Below are positions 1-9,889 of a stretch of DNA of 64,000 nucleotides, in pieces; position 1 is the stretch's first letter, and every line of letters starts with the position of its first letter. The stretch is from Mugil cephalus. Taxonomy: Eukaryota; Chordata; Actinopteri; Mugiliformes; Mugilidae. The notes below the pieces were generated by a model, which saw only the letters and a program-made list of their open reading frames with translations, made no database searches and was not told the DNA's origin. The DNA lies in assembly GCF_022458985.1 (NCBI RefSeq), contig NC_061789.1, forward strand, positions 2,273,501 through 2,337,500, given 5' to 3'. The position numbers were made by a program, and so were the translations under genes.

Positions 1-6
1 CATCAG
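1..6 (+). CDS. JH segment, 3' end only (partial)
   Basis: The window opens with catcag followed by gtaaaa, which is the last six coding bases and splice donor of a JH segment as seen in every complete JH downstream. The rest lies before the window, so the JH cluster extends further 5'. Confidence 0.7.
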
Positions 7-148
7 GTAAAAAAAGCATTTCACCTTTGTGTTAAAAAGAACAAAATCATTTGAAGGTTTAATTCAGAATTTTTTAAGGTGTCATGGCCAACGGCATCTT
101 TAAAGTCCTCGTTTTTGTATGTTGGGTCTATTGGGTTATTACACTGTG

Positions 149-199
149 ACGCTGCTTTTGACTACTGGGGAAAAGGAACGATGGTGACCGTCACATCAG
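149..199 (+). CDS. IgH joining segment JH1 of window
   Basis: This segment encodes framework 4 of the heavy-chain variable domain and is joined to a D segment by RAG. It reads AAFDYWGKGTMVTVTS plus one base, with the J-type WGKG bulge and a splice donor at 200-201. Upstream lie nonamer cgtttttgt (110-118), a 23-bp spacer and a perfect heptamer cactgtg (142-148), the normal arrangement for JH. It can splice to Cmu1 in phase 1. Confidence 0.93.
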
Positions 200-309
200 G
201 TAAAAAGAAAAGGTTTTGTCTCCATGTAGACGTTTTAGCCCTTTGTGGCTTTAGTGACATCTTGTTTGGTTGTTTTTGTATGTTGGATGTGTTGAGATGT
301 TGTACTGTG

Positions 310-360
310 ACAATGCTTTTGACTACTGGGGAAAAGGCACAATGGTGACAGTCACATCAG
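310..360 (+). CDS. IgH joining segment JH2
   Basis: Encodes NAFDYWGKGTMVTVTS plus one base; donor gtaag at 361. RSS: nonamer tgtttttgt (271-279), 23-bp spacer, heptamer tactgtg (303-309). The GTG next to the coding end, which RAG needs most, is intact. Confidence 0.93.
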
Positions 361-564
361 GTAAGTCTATAAAATTATTCCATTGAAATGTGTCATAATC
401 TTCCAACTTTTTTTTCTCAAAAACTTTCTGTTAAATCCGAATTTGCAAAAACCAAGAAAGAAATGATGAATCATCAGATAATGATAAAATAACCAACCAC
501 GGCTAGTGTTTAAATCGAAGGAGCAGGTTTTTGTATGCAGTGGGTAATAATTTGTTATACTGTG

Positions 565-615
565 ACTATGCTTTTGACTACTGGGGAAAAGGCACAACGG
601 TCACCGTCACCTCAG
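565..615 (+). CDS. IgH joining segment JH3
   Basis: Encodes YAFDYWGKGTTVTVTS plus one base; donor gtatg at 616. RSS: consensus nonamer ggtttttgt (526-534), 23-bp spacer, heptamer tactgtg (558-564). It is the only JH here with Thr instead of Met after WGKGT. Confidence 0.93.
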
Positions 616-904
616 GTATGAAATTTTATGATTTCCAATTCCAAAAAGAAATTTCTAACTACGCCATTAAAATATTTAAGATTGTTTTTATGTGGTTCCA
701 AGTTTTGGCCATCAATATTCTGTGGCCTGACTGTGAGACAGTCAAATGAAAATAAACTGTTTGGCTGTTTAATCACCTCTGACAACAGGTAATTGTATTT
801 CATTTCTTCTAAATTTTCCGAAAACCAAATTATACGACATGAAGTATTAGGATGTGACAGTAAAGAGTTTTTGTGAGAAGTGTGGATAGACTTTCTTAAC
901 TGTG

Positions 905-958
905 ACAACTGGGGTTTCGACTACTGGGGAAAAGGCACCATGGTCACCGTCACCTCAG
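905..958 (+). CDS. IgH joining segment JH4
   Basis: Encodes NWGFDYWGKGTMVTVTS plus one base; donor at 959. RSS: nonamer agtttttgt (866-874), 23-bp spacer, heptamer aactgtg (898-904). This is the first member of the tandem array; its upstream sequence recurs almost unchanged before JH5-JH9. Confidence 0.93.
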
Positions 959-1252
959 GTATGAAATTTAATTTAATTATTCCCAATTAGAAAAAGACAT
1001 TTCTAACCATGCCATAAAAAATATTTATACTAGTTTTTATGTGATTCCGAGTTTTGGCCATCAGTATTCTGTGGCCTGATTGTTAATCTGTCAAAAAAAA
1101 GTAAACCATTTGACTGTTTAATTAACTTTAACAGATAATCATATTAGATTTCTTTTAAATTTCGCCCCAAAAAATAATTATATGACATGAAGTATTAGGG
1201 TTTGACAGTAAAGAGTTTTTGTGAGAAGCGTGGATAGACTTTCTTAACTGTG

Positions 1253-1309
1253 ACAACTGGGACGCTTTTGACTACTGGGGAAAAGGCACCATGGTCACCG
1301 TCACCTCAG
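1253..1309 (+). CDS. IgH joining segment JH5
   Basis: Encodes NWDAFDYWGKGTMVTVTS plus one base; donor at 1310. RSS: nonamer agtttttgt (1214-1222), 23-bp spacer, heptamer aactgtg (1246-1252). Same 5' end as JH7. Confidence 0.93.
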
Positions 1310-1604
1310 GTATGAAATTTAATTTAATTATTCCCAATTAGAAAAAGACATTTCTAACCATGCCATAAAAAATATTTATACTAGTTTTTATGTGATTCCA
1401 AGTTTTGGCTATCAGTATTCTGTGGCCAGATTGTTAATCTGTCAAAAAAAAAGTAAACCATTTGACTGTTTAATTAACTTTAACAGATAATCATATTAGA
1501 TTTCTTTTAAATTTCGCCCCAAAAAATAATTATACGACATGAAGTATTAGGGTTTGACAGTAAAGAGTTTTTGTGAGAAGTGTGGCTAGACTTTCTTAAC
1601 TGTG

Positions 1605-1658
1605 ACTACTGGGCTTTCGACTACTGGGGAAAAGGCACCATGGTCACCGTCACCTCAG
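1605..1658 (+). CDS. IgH joining segment JH6
   Basis: Encodes YWAFDYWGKGTMVTVTS plus one base; donor at 1659. RSS: nonamer agtttttgt (1566-1574), 23-bp spacer, heptamer aactgtg (1598-1604). One base change (gacAact to gacTact) turns the N-W start of JH4, JH5 and JH7 into Y-W. Confidence 0.93.
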
Positions 1659-1952
1659 GTATGAAATTTAATTTAATTATTCCCAATTAGAAAAAGACAT
1701 TTCTAACCATGCCATAAAAAATATTTATACTAGTTTTTATGTGATTCCAAGTTTTGGCTATCAGTATTCTGTGGCCTGATTGTTAATCTGTCAAAAAAAA
1801 GTAAACCATTTGACTGTTTAATTAACATTAACAGATAATCATATTAGATTTCTTTTAAATTTCGCCCCAAAAAATAATTATACGACATGAAGTATTAGGG
1901 TTTGACAGTAAAGAGTTTTTGTGAGAAGCGTGGATAGACTTTCTTAACTGTG

Positions 1953-2009
1953 ACAACTGGGACGCTTTTGACTACTGGGGAAAAGGAACCATGGTCACCA
2001 TCACTTCAG
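1953..2009 (+). CDS. IgH joining segment JH7
   Basis: Encodes NWDAFDYWGKGTMVTITS plus one base; donor at 2010. RSS: nonamer agtttttgt (1914-1922), 23-bp spacer, heptamer aactgtg (1946-1952). The final strand reads VTITS, one replacement from its neighbours. Confidence 0.93.
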
Positions 2010-2312
2010 GTATGAAATTTAATTTAATTATTCCCAATTAGAAAAAAAAAAAAAAAAACATTTCTAACCATGCCATGAAAAAAATTATACTACTTTTTAT
2101 GTGATTCCAAGTTTTGGCTATCAGTATTCTGTGGCCTGATTGTTAATCTGTCAAAAAAAAGTAAACCATTTGGCTGTTGAATTAACTTTAACAGATAATC
2201 ATATTAGATTTCTTTTAAATTTCGCCCCAAAAAATAATTATATGACATGAAGTATTAGGGTTTGACAGTAAAGAGTTTTTGTGAGAAGTGTGGCTAGACT
2301 TTCTTAACTGTG

Positions 2313-2369
2313 ACTACTGGAGTGCTTTTGACTACTGGGGAAAAGGCACCATGGTCACCGTCACCTCAG
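2313..2369 (+). CDS. IgH joining segment JH8
   Basis: Encodes YWSAFDYWGKGTMVTVTS plus one base; donor at 2370. RSS: nonamer agtttttgt (2274-2282), 23-bp spacer, heptamer aactgtg (2306-2312). A run of 17 A at 2042-2058 lies in the upstream repeat unit. Confidence 0.93.
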
Positions 2370-2684
2370 GTATGAAATTTAATTTAATTATTCCCAATTA
2401 GAAAAAGACATTTCTAACCATGCCATAAAAAATATTTACGATCATTTTCGCGTGGTCCCAAGTTTTGGCCAACGATAAGACGGCCCGCTGTGAATCTGTC
2501 AAAAAGCAAAATGACTGTTTGTCCATTTAAGTACCTCTCTGGACGAATAATGATTTTAGATTTCTTTTAAATATTCCAAATTAAAAATAATAATAATAAT
2601 AATAATAATAATAACTAAGCCAAACATGACGTAGCATGATACGATAGTTTTTGTGAGAAGTGTGAATAGACTTTCTTAACTGTG

Positions 2685-2741
2685 ACTACTGGGGTGCTTT
2701 TGACTACTGGGGAAAAGGCACCATGGTCACAGTGTCGTCAG
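2685..2741 (+). CDS. IgH joining segment JH9
   Basis: Encodes YWGAFDYWGKGTMVTVSS plus one base; donor gtaag at 2742. RSS: nonamer agtttttgt (2646-2654), 23-bp spacer, heptamer aactgtg (2678-2684). It shares the RSS block of the array but ends VTVSS, and its upstream sequence diverges and carries an AAT microsatellite (2587-2613). Confidence 0.93.
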
Positions 2742-3013
2742 GTAAGAATTTAATATTTGCTGTTTAAAATCTGCAGTGGTTAAAATTTTTAAATGTCAAA
2801 TTCTAGTTATCACTTATTTGGCCACTATGTCAAAGTCTCACTTTAAAACTTATTCATTCTGGCATTTAAAGCATGTAAAGTATTTAAAGTAAGAAGTGAA
2901 TATGTCTACCGTACACAGTTGGATTATTATTAAATGTTAAAGTAGGTTTTTCAGAGTTGCCCATTAGTAGATTAGGTTTTTATAGTGACTGGCTGAGTAG
3001 ATTCAGCACTGTG

Positions 3014-3069
3014 CTACTACGGTTATTTTGACTACTGGGGAAAAGGCACGATGGTAACCGTCTCATCAG
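3014..3069 (+). CDS. IgH joining segment JH10 (3'-most, Cmu-proximal)
   Basis: Encodes YYGYFDYWGKGTMVTVSS plus one base, preceded by two untranslated-frame bases at the coding end; donor gtaag at 3070. RSS: nonamer ggtttttat (2975-2983), 23-bp spacer, perfect heptamer cactgtg (3007-3013). It is unrelated to the array in flanking sequence and resembles the usual last JH of teleosts. Confidence 0.93.
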
Positions 3070-4168
3070 GTAAGAACACAATTTAATCGCGTTCATAACT
3101 TCTGAAACTGAAGAAATTTAAGTTATGTTTGTAAAATACATCGTGAATTCAAAGTCTGTTAATGGTTAAATGTTTAGCGACTCTACATCTGCCTTCACTC
3201 AGTGTCAAACAGGGTGTCCTAATTGTGAATTTAAAATAATTTATCAATTTATATCTAGAATAAGAAAGCCTGAAAAAGTTATATTACTAGTAGAGGTTGA
3301 TCTTGATGCAAAAACTACCTTCAAATACTGAGGGTGAGGTTCGAGTATGGCAACTATAAAATGTCTATATTTAACATTTTAAATGTCGTTCGCAGTATGT
3401 ATTTTTTATGGCTATGGGTTTTAATTGCATTTTTATTATTGCACATTTTTTTTAAAAAATGGGAAAGTGAGGACGCTACAGAGCATTTTTCAAGGTGTTT
3501 AACGATAATTGTAGGACTCTATTTTTGTTATTTGTCATTTGTTATTTATTGTCCAAATTGTGCATTTAAAATTACTTTGTAAATAATTTAAATATTAGGT
3601 TAACAAAAAAAATCTCTCAGAATCTATTTTTATTTTATTGTGTATAGAGGATATATAATTTCTGCATTTTACTTTTTAAATGCTCTTCATGCTGTGTGGT
3701 TTTGTATGTCTGTGGTTTTTAATTGTATATTTATATATTTTTTGTGCTTCATTCCCATTGAAAAATGGGGAAATGTTTTTGAGGTTCGAGAGAACAATTA
3801 TTCCTTTTTGTGAGAATATATTTGTTTTAAATACCAAGTTAAGTATTTGTGCATTTAAAATAATTGAACAGTTTGTACAGAGCGAGTAATTAAAACAACT
3901 TGGACAGATCTTAATGAAGGAAACATCTTGACAAAGTGGAAAACAGGTTTGTGTATCGAGGACATCTAATGTCCACATTTAACTTTTTTTTTTTTTTTTT
4001 TTTTGCTGTGCATTTTTTATGCCTATGTTTTTGAATTGTTTTTATTGTTTGTGCCTCTGTCAGTGTGTTTTCAGTTTAAGCGGCTTCTCTTCAAAGTATT
4101 CTTCACAAAACAGATCATCATGTCATTTAACGTGTTTTTTGTATTAAAATTGCACCGATGTTTTTCAG
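3070..4168 (+). other. ighm: JH-Cmu intron
   Basis: Spliced out to join the rearranged VDJ to Cmu1. It is AT-rich, with no coding potential beyond short chance frames. It holds a T20 run (about 3985-4004) and three degenerate copies of a roughly 300-bp sequence (see findings). I see no perfect octamer in it, so no intronic Emu can be called from the sequence. Confidence 0.75.
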
Positions 4169-4477
4169 CATCTCCTACAACTCCATCTCCACCGGCGGTG
4201 TTTCCTCTGAGGCCCTGCACCTCCGGGACCGGAGACACGGTCACTATTGGCTGCCTTGCCACCGAATACTCGCCCGCCGCACTGACTTTCTCTTGGACCA
4301 AAGGCACGCAGGCATTGCAGGACTTTGTTCAGTACCCCGCAGTGCAGAAAGACGACGGCAAATACACTGGAGTTAGTCGGATCCAAGTGAGTCGGCAGGA
4401 CTGGGAAAATCGCGTGGCATTCAAATGTCTCGCGACGCATGCTGGCGGGAACACAGAAAAAGATGTTCAGATAATTG
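4169..4477 (+). CDS. ighm: ighm exon Cmu1 (CH1)
   Basis: 103-residue C1 domain after acceptor tttttcag, ending before gtaagc. It starts [17 protein letters not shown]. The Cys in LRPC is the likely light-chain disulfide partner; the core cysteines are in TIGCLAT and AFKCLAT with Trp in FSWTK. In teleosts this exon is also spliced to delta1, so it probably serves both IgM and IgD. Confidence 0.96.
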
Positions 4478-5208
4478 GTAAGCCTCATGCTAAGTCATTT
4501 ATTACTCCTTTTTTTTTTTTTTTTTTTTTTTTTAATTAAATTTCAAAGTGTTACAATGTATTAGTTGCATTTCTTGGTTAACTGAGGTGTGCTACAGGAT
4601 CAAAAACAGTAACCTAAATCAAATATAGTTTTAGATGTTTCTGTGACTTAAATGAAGTATACTAAAGTACTTAATGATTATTCTGATGAAGATTAAATAA
4701 CAGTTTATTTCTACAATTGTAGATTTTCTGAGGTCCCAGGCAGGTTTCTCACATTCTTGGAAACAGAGTTACATCTGCTATAAGTTGTACTTTTATATAG
4801 AAAAATATATACGCAGATGAAACACATACGGTTTGGTTTGTGGAGGTTAAAGCTTGCTCTTGTGTATTCGGCTTCGGTTTTCAGGCACTGTTTTGTTCTT
4901 AACTAATACACACGTGTCTCCTGTGTCTGAGTATCTTGTGTGTTCTGATTTCTTTCCATCGTTTCTGCATAATCCTCTGCCTCCCTCCATTTACACTCTT
5001 ACACTCTTGATCATTAACATTCACCTAAAACTGTTTGCTTGTTGGCCAGCCAATGTATATGCAGAAGCAAGCATCAAAGCTCCTCAATTATATAATCTCA
5101 TGACTATGGAAACCTTATTTCCCTCTTTATGCACACAACTAAAAAAAAGTTAGTTGCTAATTTCATAACATGGTTATATTGTGACTTCTAGTACATTGTT
5201 GTGGCTTC

Positions 5209-5245
<37 letters not shown>

Positions 5246-5264
5246 TTCCCTGCTTCTGCATTTA

Positions 5265-5296
<32 letters not shown>

Positions 5297-8200
5297 CTTT
5301 GTTTTTCAGGAGTGCATTATAAGTCGCCAAATCTTACACTCTCCTCCTTTGAGGATGACGATAAGGCTACCTTCTCCTGCTTTGCCAAAGAATATTCACC
5401 ACAAAAATATGAGTTCACATGGCTGAAAAATAATGCTCCGGTCACCACTAAAGAGGACGAGATCATAGCGGTTTCTGAAGCAAAAACAATCCCAGAGGGA
5501 AAGCTGTACAGCACAGCAAGTTTCCTCACTGTGCCAGCCACTGAGGCGGACAATGCAATCTTCACCTGTGTGTTCAAGTGGACAGGGGTAAACAACACTC
5601 CTTTAGTGATGAAAAGAAATTCTACAGTCACCAAAGAACATTGCCCAGGTGAGTAAACTTGTACATTTCTGCACATTTTTACATTTGTTCTACTCATTAA
5701 TTGTTATTTGTTTTCCCATTCAGGCGGTGGTGGAGCATGTCCTGAGGCCGATGCGGATATAAAGATCATAGGCCCAACAGTCGAGGACATGCTATTAAAG
5801 AAACAAGGAACTCTTACATGTGAAGCGAATGTAAAGCAAGGAACATTTGAGGAAATGATGTGGGAGAAGAGTGGAACTGAAGTAGCTGGCTCCGCACTTA
5901 AAATCAAGAATGGAAAGAAGGGCCTATTCGCCAGTACAACTACAATCACTTATGATGAATGGGTGTCAGGGACCGAATTCGTCTGCTCTGTTAAACTCTT
6001 GGACTGGGTGACACCAGAGAAGAGACGTTATGAAAGGGCTGTGAACGGTAAGAAAAATATACAGCTATATTGTATACTACTGTACAAACTAAACAGTCAT
6101 CCTGTATTCATCTGATACTGCTTTCACACACATGAAGAGTGTTATGTCTTTGTGTATTGTCTGTGTATTATCTGTGCTACAGGGTCTAACTGATCTCTCG
6201 TGCTTTGCAGGAGGACCGATTGAGCGTCCTTCAGTGTTTATGCTGCCTCCCGTAAAACAAACTAGAAAAGATCAGGTGACCCTGACTTGCTATGTGAAAG
6301 ACTTCTACCCTAAGGAGGTTTTCGTGTCTTGGCTTGTCGATGACGAGGAGGCAGGCTCCAAATTTGATTTCAATACCACCGAGCCTATCAAGACGGGCCA
6401 CGGGCTGTACTCTGCCTATGGCCAGTTAACCATCGGAATCGATGAGTGGGAGCAGACTGATGTGGTGTACAGCTGCGCTGTCTACCACCAGTCTGTGGCC
6501 AACACAACTAAAGCCATCATCAGGTCCATTGGATACAGAACATTCCAAAACACCAACATAGTCAACCTCGACCTGAACGTCCCTGAAACGTGCAAGGCCC
6601 AGTAGATGTCCCTGTGTGTCGCTGCGTCTTCTGTCACTTGTTGTTTAATGTGTGTTGCTCGTGATATGACATTGTGTTTGTGTGAGTTTAATGCAGATTC
6701 AAAATAAAAAAAAAAAACACTTTGCAACTCTGTTGGTGTTTGTCGCATTGTTCACGTCTTTATTGAACCGGTGTTTGTTTTTACACGTTTGTTGTCTGTA
6801 CTGTACTACAACACTAACTAGGTCTGCATATTTCAGAATAATAATACACTGAAATTTACACTTGCACTATATTGAGCACCTCATCACTAACAAAGTAAAT
6901 TATATGAATTGCACATTACAAGACTTATAAACACTGCTTCTGTGTTTGTCTGTGTGTGCCTGTGTTTCCTCTACTGGGTCTTGCACCCCCAGCGTGACAG
7001 ATAATCGTTTGAGGTCAAACTCGACAGGTTCACAAGTCGAACACTAATAACGACGTCCTTCAAAAGCAAGTCAGGATCACTGTAACTTAACTACACATTT
7101 TGGGGGAGGTCATGTAAAACCTTTAAGTCTCGTTGAAGCTAGTCACTGATGAAGTAACTCGACACTAGAATATGTTCGTGATGGTTCTCAGTCATCCAGG
7201 ACATTGCACTTCCAAAAAAGCATTAAAACAAGGGCAGCCAGGGTTCCCTGAGGATGTTTCACCATGAGGATGTTCTGCCACACATTCAAATAGCAGAAGA
7301 ACAACTGAAGCTACCTGGATGAAACGTCTTCAAGAAACAGCTGCCCTAGTTTTCAGCTTTTTTGGATCAACACTACAATAGATATATTCTCCAGTTAGAT
7401 GAAATTAATTTAAGAATTTAAAGGTCTCACGTGGTATTGGTTGGTACTGGGTGTGGATTAACAGTTTCAGGTATACTTACAGATTCAGAATGCCAGTCTG
7501 ATACAATCTACTGGAACAAGGAGCTGCCGGACGAACAAGATAACATGGAAAACACTGCCATCACCTTCATTTTTCTCTTCCTCATCACTCTGCTGTTTTC
7601 CATTGGAACTACTGCTCTGAAGGTAATGATACATTTCACACGTTTGGCGCATGTTTGGGCAGAAAACACCTGAAAGAGCGGTGACACGTAGTAATCCTCA
7701 TAAATCAATCAGATTTGATCTGCCTCAGAATAAGCTGAGTTGTGAATGCCTGATCTCTGTGTAGGGTATACTGTATAAAAATCCTATACGCCTTCATAAA
7801 ATATTAATCAGAAATAATAATCAGGTTTTGTGAATTTTAACTTCATTGCTGAAACCAGCATCAATATAATATTTCATACGACACTAGATATATTCTCCAG
7901 TTAAATAAATACATAGCTAAAGCATCCTTTAATTTTATTGCAACAGTTTTTGGATAAGAGTATATGAGCTTGGCACATCTCAAGTTTATTTTATAATTTA
8001 TTTATATTTTATATTTTTCCACTCCACATTGCAAATGAAGAACGTGTCTGTCAATTTTGTAACAGTTGTTTTTATTTTTGTTTTCTCTGAAATGATCAGC
8101 TTTGTCTTTGTTGAGGGTTTTTTTACATCACAAAAATATGCAAATTTAGCAGTAGTGCAGATTTTTGATATCCTGTACCTATAGCTTTTTACACGCTGCT

Positions 8201-8670
8201 CTGTTATAATTCTAAAAAGTAAGCGCATGAAAATATCAACAGTTTAATGCATGAAAGGGTGATCTTAAAATAAGCTATGAAAAAGGATTCTTAAGTCTCC
8301 TATTATCCTTGGGGTCAATTTGACCCCAATTAATGTTCATCATTCAAAAAATGACAGCAGAGAGAAGGTCAACTCAATAGCAAGGGGTTATTTATGTAGC
8401 CAACAAATAAACAAAGTGCCTGACACAAAAACTTGGTCAACAAGTTTACGTAAATCATTTTCTTGAGGGTAAAATGCGTTAGTAATATCTGAGGATAATT
8501 GAAGGCTTAAGAGTTTTATTCTTGGGAGAAATCATTTTAAAAGAGTTTAATTTTTTGCATTGTTGGACGTGCCATATTAACTCACAATTTGAGCATTGAA
8601 CTAATCTGTAAAATGATAATATTTTTTAATGATTGCCACACATGTTGAATTATTTAAGCAAGTCATGTCG

Positions 8671-8718
<48 letters not shown>

Positions 8719-8772
8719 CATTGTGCAATTTGACTTATGTGTGTATTTTCTAATCTCTTCCAGATCAAATGA
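4169..8772 (+). CDS. ighm: Immunoglobulin heavy constant mu (IgM), whole constant gene
   Basis: Constant region of IgM, the main teleost antibody, as secreted polymer or B-cell receptor. Exons: Cmu1 4169-4477, Cmu2 5310-5648, Cmu3 5724-6047, Cmu4 plus secretory tail 6211-6605, TM1 7483 (or 7471)-7622, TM2 8764-8772. All C exons begin with two and end with one codon base (phase 1). In teleosts the membrane form is normally made by splicing Cmu3 straight to TM1, skipping Cmu4; the phases here allow exactly that and no internal Cmu4 donor is needed. The delta gene follows directly, as expected. Confidence 0.96.
5310..5648 (+). CDS. ighm: ighm exon Cmu2 (CH2)
   Basis: 113-residue C1-set domain, in frame from Cmu1 ([14 protein letters not shown]). 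Core Cys in FSCFAKEY and IFTCVFKW, Trp in FTWLK; N-glycosylation sequons at NNT and NST near the end. It follows directly on TA and GT microsatellites (5212-5296) that run up to the acceptor tttttcag. Donor gtgagt. Confidence 0.96.
5724..6047 (+). CDS. ighm: ighm exon Cmu3 (CH3)
   Basis: 108-residue domain starting [18 protein letters not shown]. Core Cys in LTCEANVK and [10 protein letters not shown], Trp in MMWEKS. An extra Cys near the N-terminus (GACPE) may form an inter-heavy-chain bond. Its donor (gtaag at 6048) can go to Cmu4 for the secreted form or to TM1 for the membrane form. Confidence 0.96.
6211..6605 (+). CDS. ighm: ighm exon Cmu4 (CH4) with secretory tailpiece
   Basis: Encodes domain [14 protein letters not shown] onward, with core Cys in [10 protein letters not shown] and YSCAVYHQS, Trp in VSWLVDD, and two NTT glycosylation sequons. 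The tail ends NVPETCKAQ and a TAG stop at 6603-6605; the near-terminal Cys is the one used for IgM polymerisation. The tail motif reads NLDLN, so it lacks the N-x-S sequon usually found at this spot. Confidence 0.96.
6703..6708 (+). terminator. ighm: Poly(A) signal for secreted mu mRNA
   Basis: AATAAA about 100 bp after the secretory stop codon, within an A-rich tract. Its use excludes the membrane exons downstream. Confidence 0.7.
6750..7470 (+). other. Cmu4-TM1 interval
   Basis: No gene seen. About 7170-7370 is part of a dispersed fish repeat (gttctcagtcatccagg ... gaaacgtcttcaag) that recurs at about 27.7-27.95 kb and, in fragments, near 31.45 kb and 34.4-34.75 kb. Confidence 0.5.
7483..7622 (+). 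CDS. ighm: ighm membrane exon TM1
   Basis: Encodes the acidic extracellular spacer ([19 protein letters not shown]), then a hydrophobic helix ([18 protein letters not shown]) and LK. It is in phase after Cmu3 (leftover g plus AT gives Asp). A second AG twelve bases earlier (start 7471) is also in frame and would add GILT. Donor gtaatg at 7623. Confidence 0.92.
8291..8510. mobile_element. piggyBac-type MITE in mu TM1-TM2 intron
   Basis: A 220-bp element bounded by TTAA on both sides (8291-8294 and 8507-8510). Its ends are imperfect inverted repeats: left TTAAGTCTCCTATTATCC, right reverse complement TTAAGCCTTCAATTATCC. The left subterminal part holds the palindrome GGGGTCAATTTGACCCC. No coding capacity. 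TTAA target sites are typical of piggyBac-derived elements; the family name is an inference. Confidence 0.7.
8670..8718. repeat. AAT trinucleotide microsatellite
   Basis: About 15 uninterrupted ATA/AAT units 45 bp upstream of the TM2 acceptor; an A25 run follows at about 8804-8828. Confidence 0.95.
8764..8772 (+). CDS. ighm: ighm membrane exon TM2
   Basis: After acceptor ctcttccag the exon reads ATC AAA TGA, giving the short cytoplasmic tail LK-IK and stop, matching the two- to three-residue tails of surface IgM and the parallel TK-stop exon of delta. AATAAA at 8929-8934 would end the membrane mu mRNA. Confidence 0.8.
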   Translation: MK

Positions 8773-8928
8773 AACAACTGGAATATGTGAGAGGAGTTTT
8801 CTGTAAAAAAAAAAAAAAAAAAAAAAAATCGCATTTTTCTTGTAGTCTCTGAGTATCATGTAAGTAGTCTCGACTGTCATTTCTTTGTCATTTTAATTAC
8901 ACAACATTTTGTGTTTTTTGAGAAACTA

Positions 8929-8934
8929 AATAAA
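8929..8934 (+). terminator. ighm: Poly(A) signal for membrane mu mRNA
   Basis: AATAAA about 160 bp after the TM2 stop codon. Confidence 0.6.
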
Positions 8935-9580
8935 TGTTCAAATGAAGATAACCACTGATGCTTCTCCAACTCATTTTCTCCCTCAGTGCTCACAGTAGCG
9001 TTCTTTATTTTTGTACACTGTTATGCACAACGCTTCCTCAGCACCTGGAGGCAACAGGCTCATTATGTAAATGATTATGTAAAGTTTGTACAGTCGACTG
9101 CCGTTTCAGTCCTTTCTTACGAGACACTTTGGCAAAGTCACGAGAAGTAGCGTGAAATCATAATGCATGCAAACTGAAGCGATATATTTAAATGTGTGCG
9201 CTCTGCTGCTCTTACTGGCATAGCCACACCTCACACCTGGCGTCTGCAATGCTCCATTGCTCTTTCTGCTGTTTCACTTCTGTATTCGGGTGCTGTTTTG
9301 GGACCAGAGTGTTTCTCAACGCTTCCGCTTGTTGCTAGCCCTGATCACTGTGCCCTATCGTGCTTAACATCTGTGCAACAGACTTCCAGCCAAACTCAGC
9401 CAAAAGTACAAGCACGCCACCTAGCCTAAATCTGTGGCATTTAAAATATGGGACTAGAAAGATGGTTATTTACCATGACAAGAAGGTATGTATGACAGGT
9501 TAAATCATCTTGTTTATTTTTTATCCTCATTTCCAACAATGAGAATGAATAAAAACAAAGTAATCTGTGTTCTGTTTCAG

Positions 9581-9889
9581 AACCACGGGTTGTCTCTCCA
9601 AACATCACTCTCTACCCTGTTTGGGACGATGAAATTGGCAGCTCTCGACTCAGACTCATCTGCACCCTGAGCGGATTCTATCCTGACAAGCTGACTGTGG
9701 AGTGGCAGTGTGACGACAAGCCTCTGTCCACCAGACCGAACCAAAGGAAGCTGCAGAGCGGGGAGGGAACGGAGAAAACGTTCACCATCAGCATGAGTTG
9801 AGCCAGATCCAACAGAGTGGGCAAAAGGCTCAGTTCACTGCAAATCTGTTCACAGGTCGTGAATTCAACAAACAATAAGTATATTCAAA
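9581..9889 (+). pseudogene. ighd: ighd delta1 copy 1 (frame broken)
   Basis: First delta exon, starting [15 protein letters not shown] after acceptor gtttcag, so it is the natural splice partner for Cmu1. The first 210 bases match the other copies, then about nine small deletions occur between 9793 and 9889. They give a stop at 9799-9801 and destroy the second core Cys region. All are losses relative to copies 2-6, which looks more like sequence error than decay; the true exon may be intact. Confidence 0.8.

Larger units (their letters stand above)
850..2430 (+). repeat. Tandem array of ~350-bp JH-containing units
   Basis: JH4 to JH9 start at 905, 1253, 1605, 1953, 2313 and 2685, i.e. steps of 348, 352, 348, 360 and 372 bp. 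Each unit shares the same RSS, the same post-donor sequence (tatgaaatttaatttaatta) and the same intergenic stretch. Differences are a few substitutions and poly(A) length, so the units arose by recent tandem duplication. Confidence 0.9.
7990..9180. promoter_or_regulatory. Candidate Emu3' enhancer region (mu-delta interval)
   Basis: In teleosts the main IGH enhancer (Emu3') lies between the mu membrane exons and delta. This stretch has a perfect octamer ATGCAAAT at 8138-8145, a one-mismatch octamer (atgcaaac, about 9167), E-boxes CACATG (8639-8644) and CAACTG (about 8775), and a C/EBP-like ATTGTGCAAT (about 8720). Position is the main argument; octamers are not rare in this AT-rich window. Confidence 0.35.

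Noticed and set aside
898-2684. aactgtg heptamers as evidence of dead JH segments
   Set aside because: The mismatch is at the base farthest from the coding end; the critical GTG (CAC on the other strand) is intact in all.
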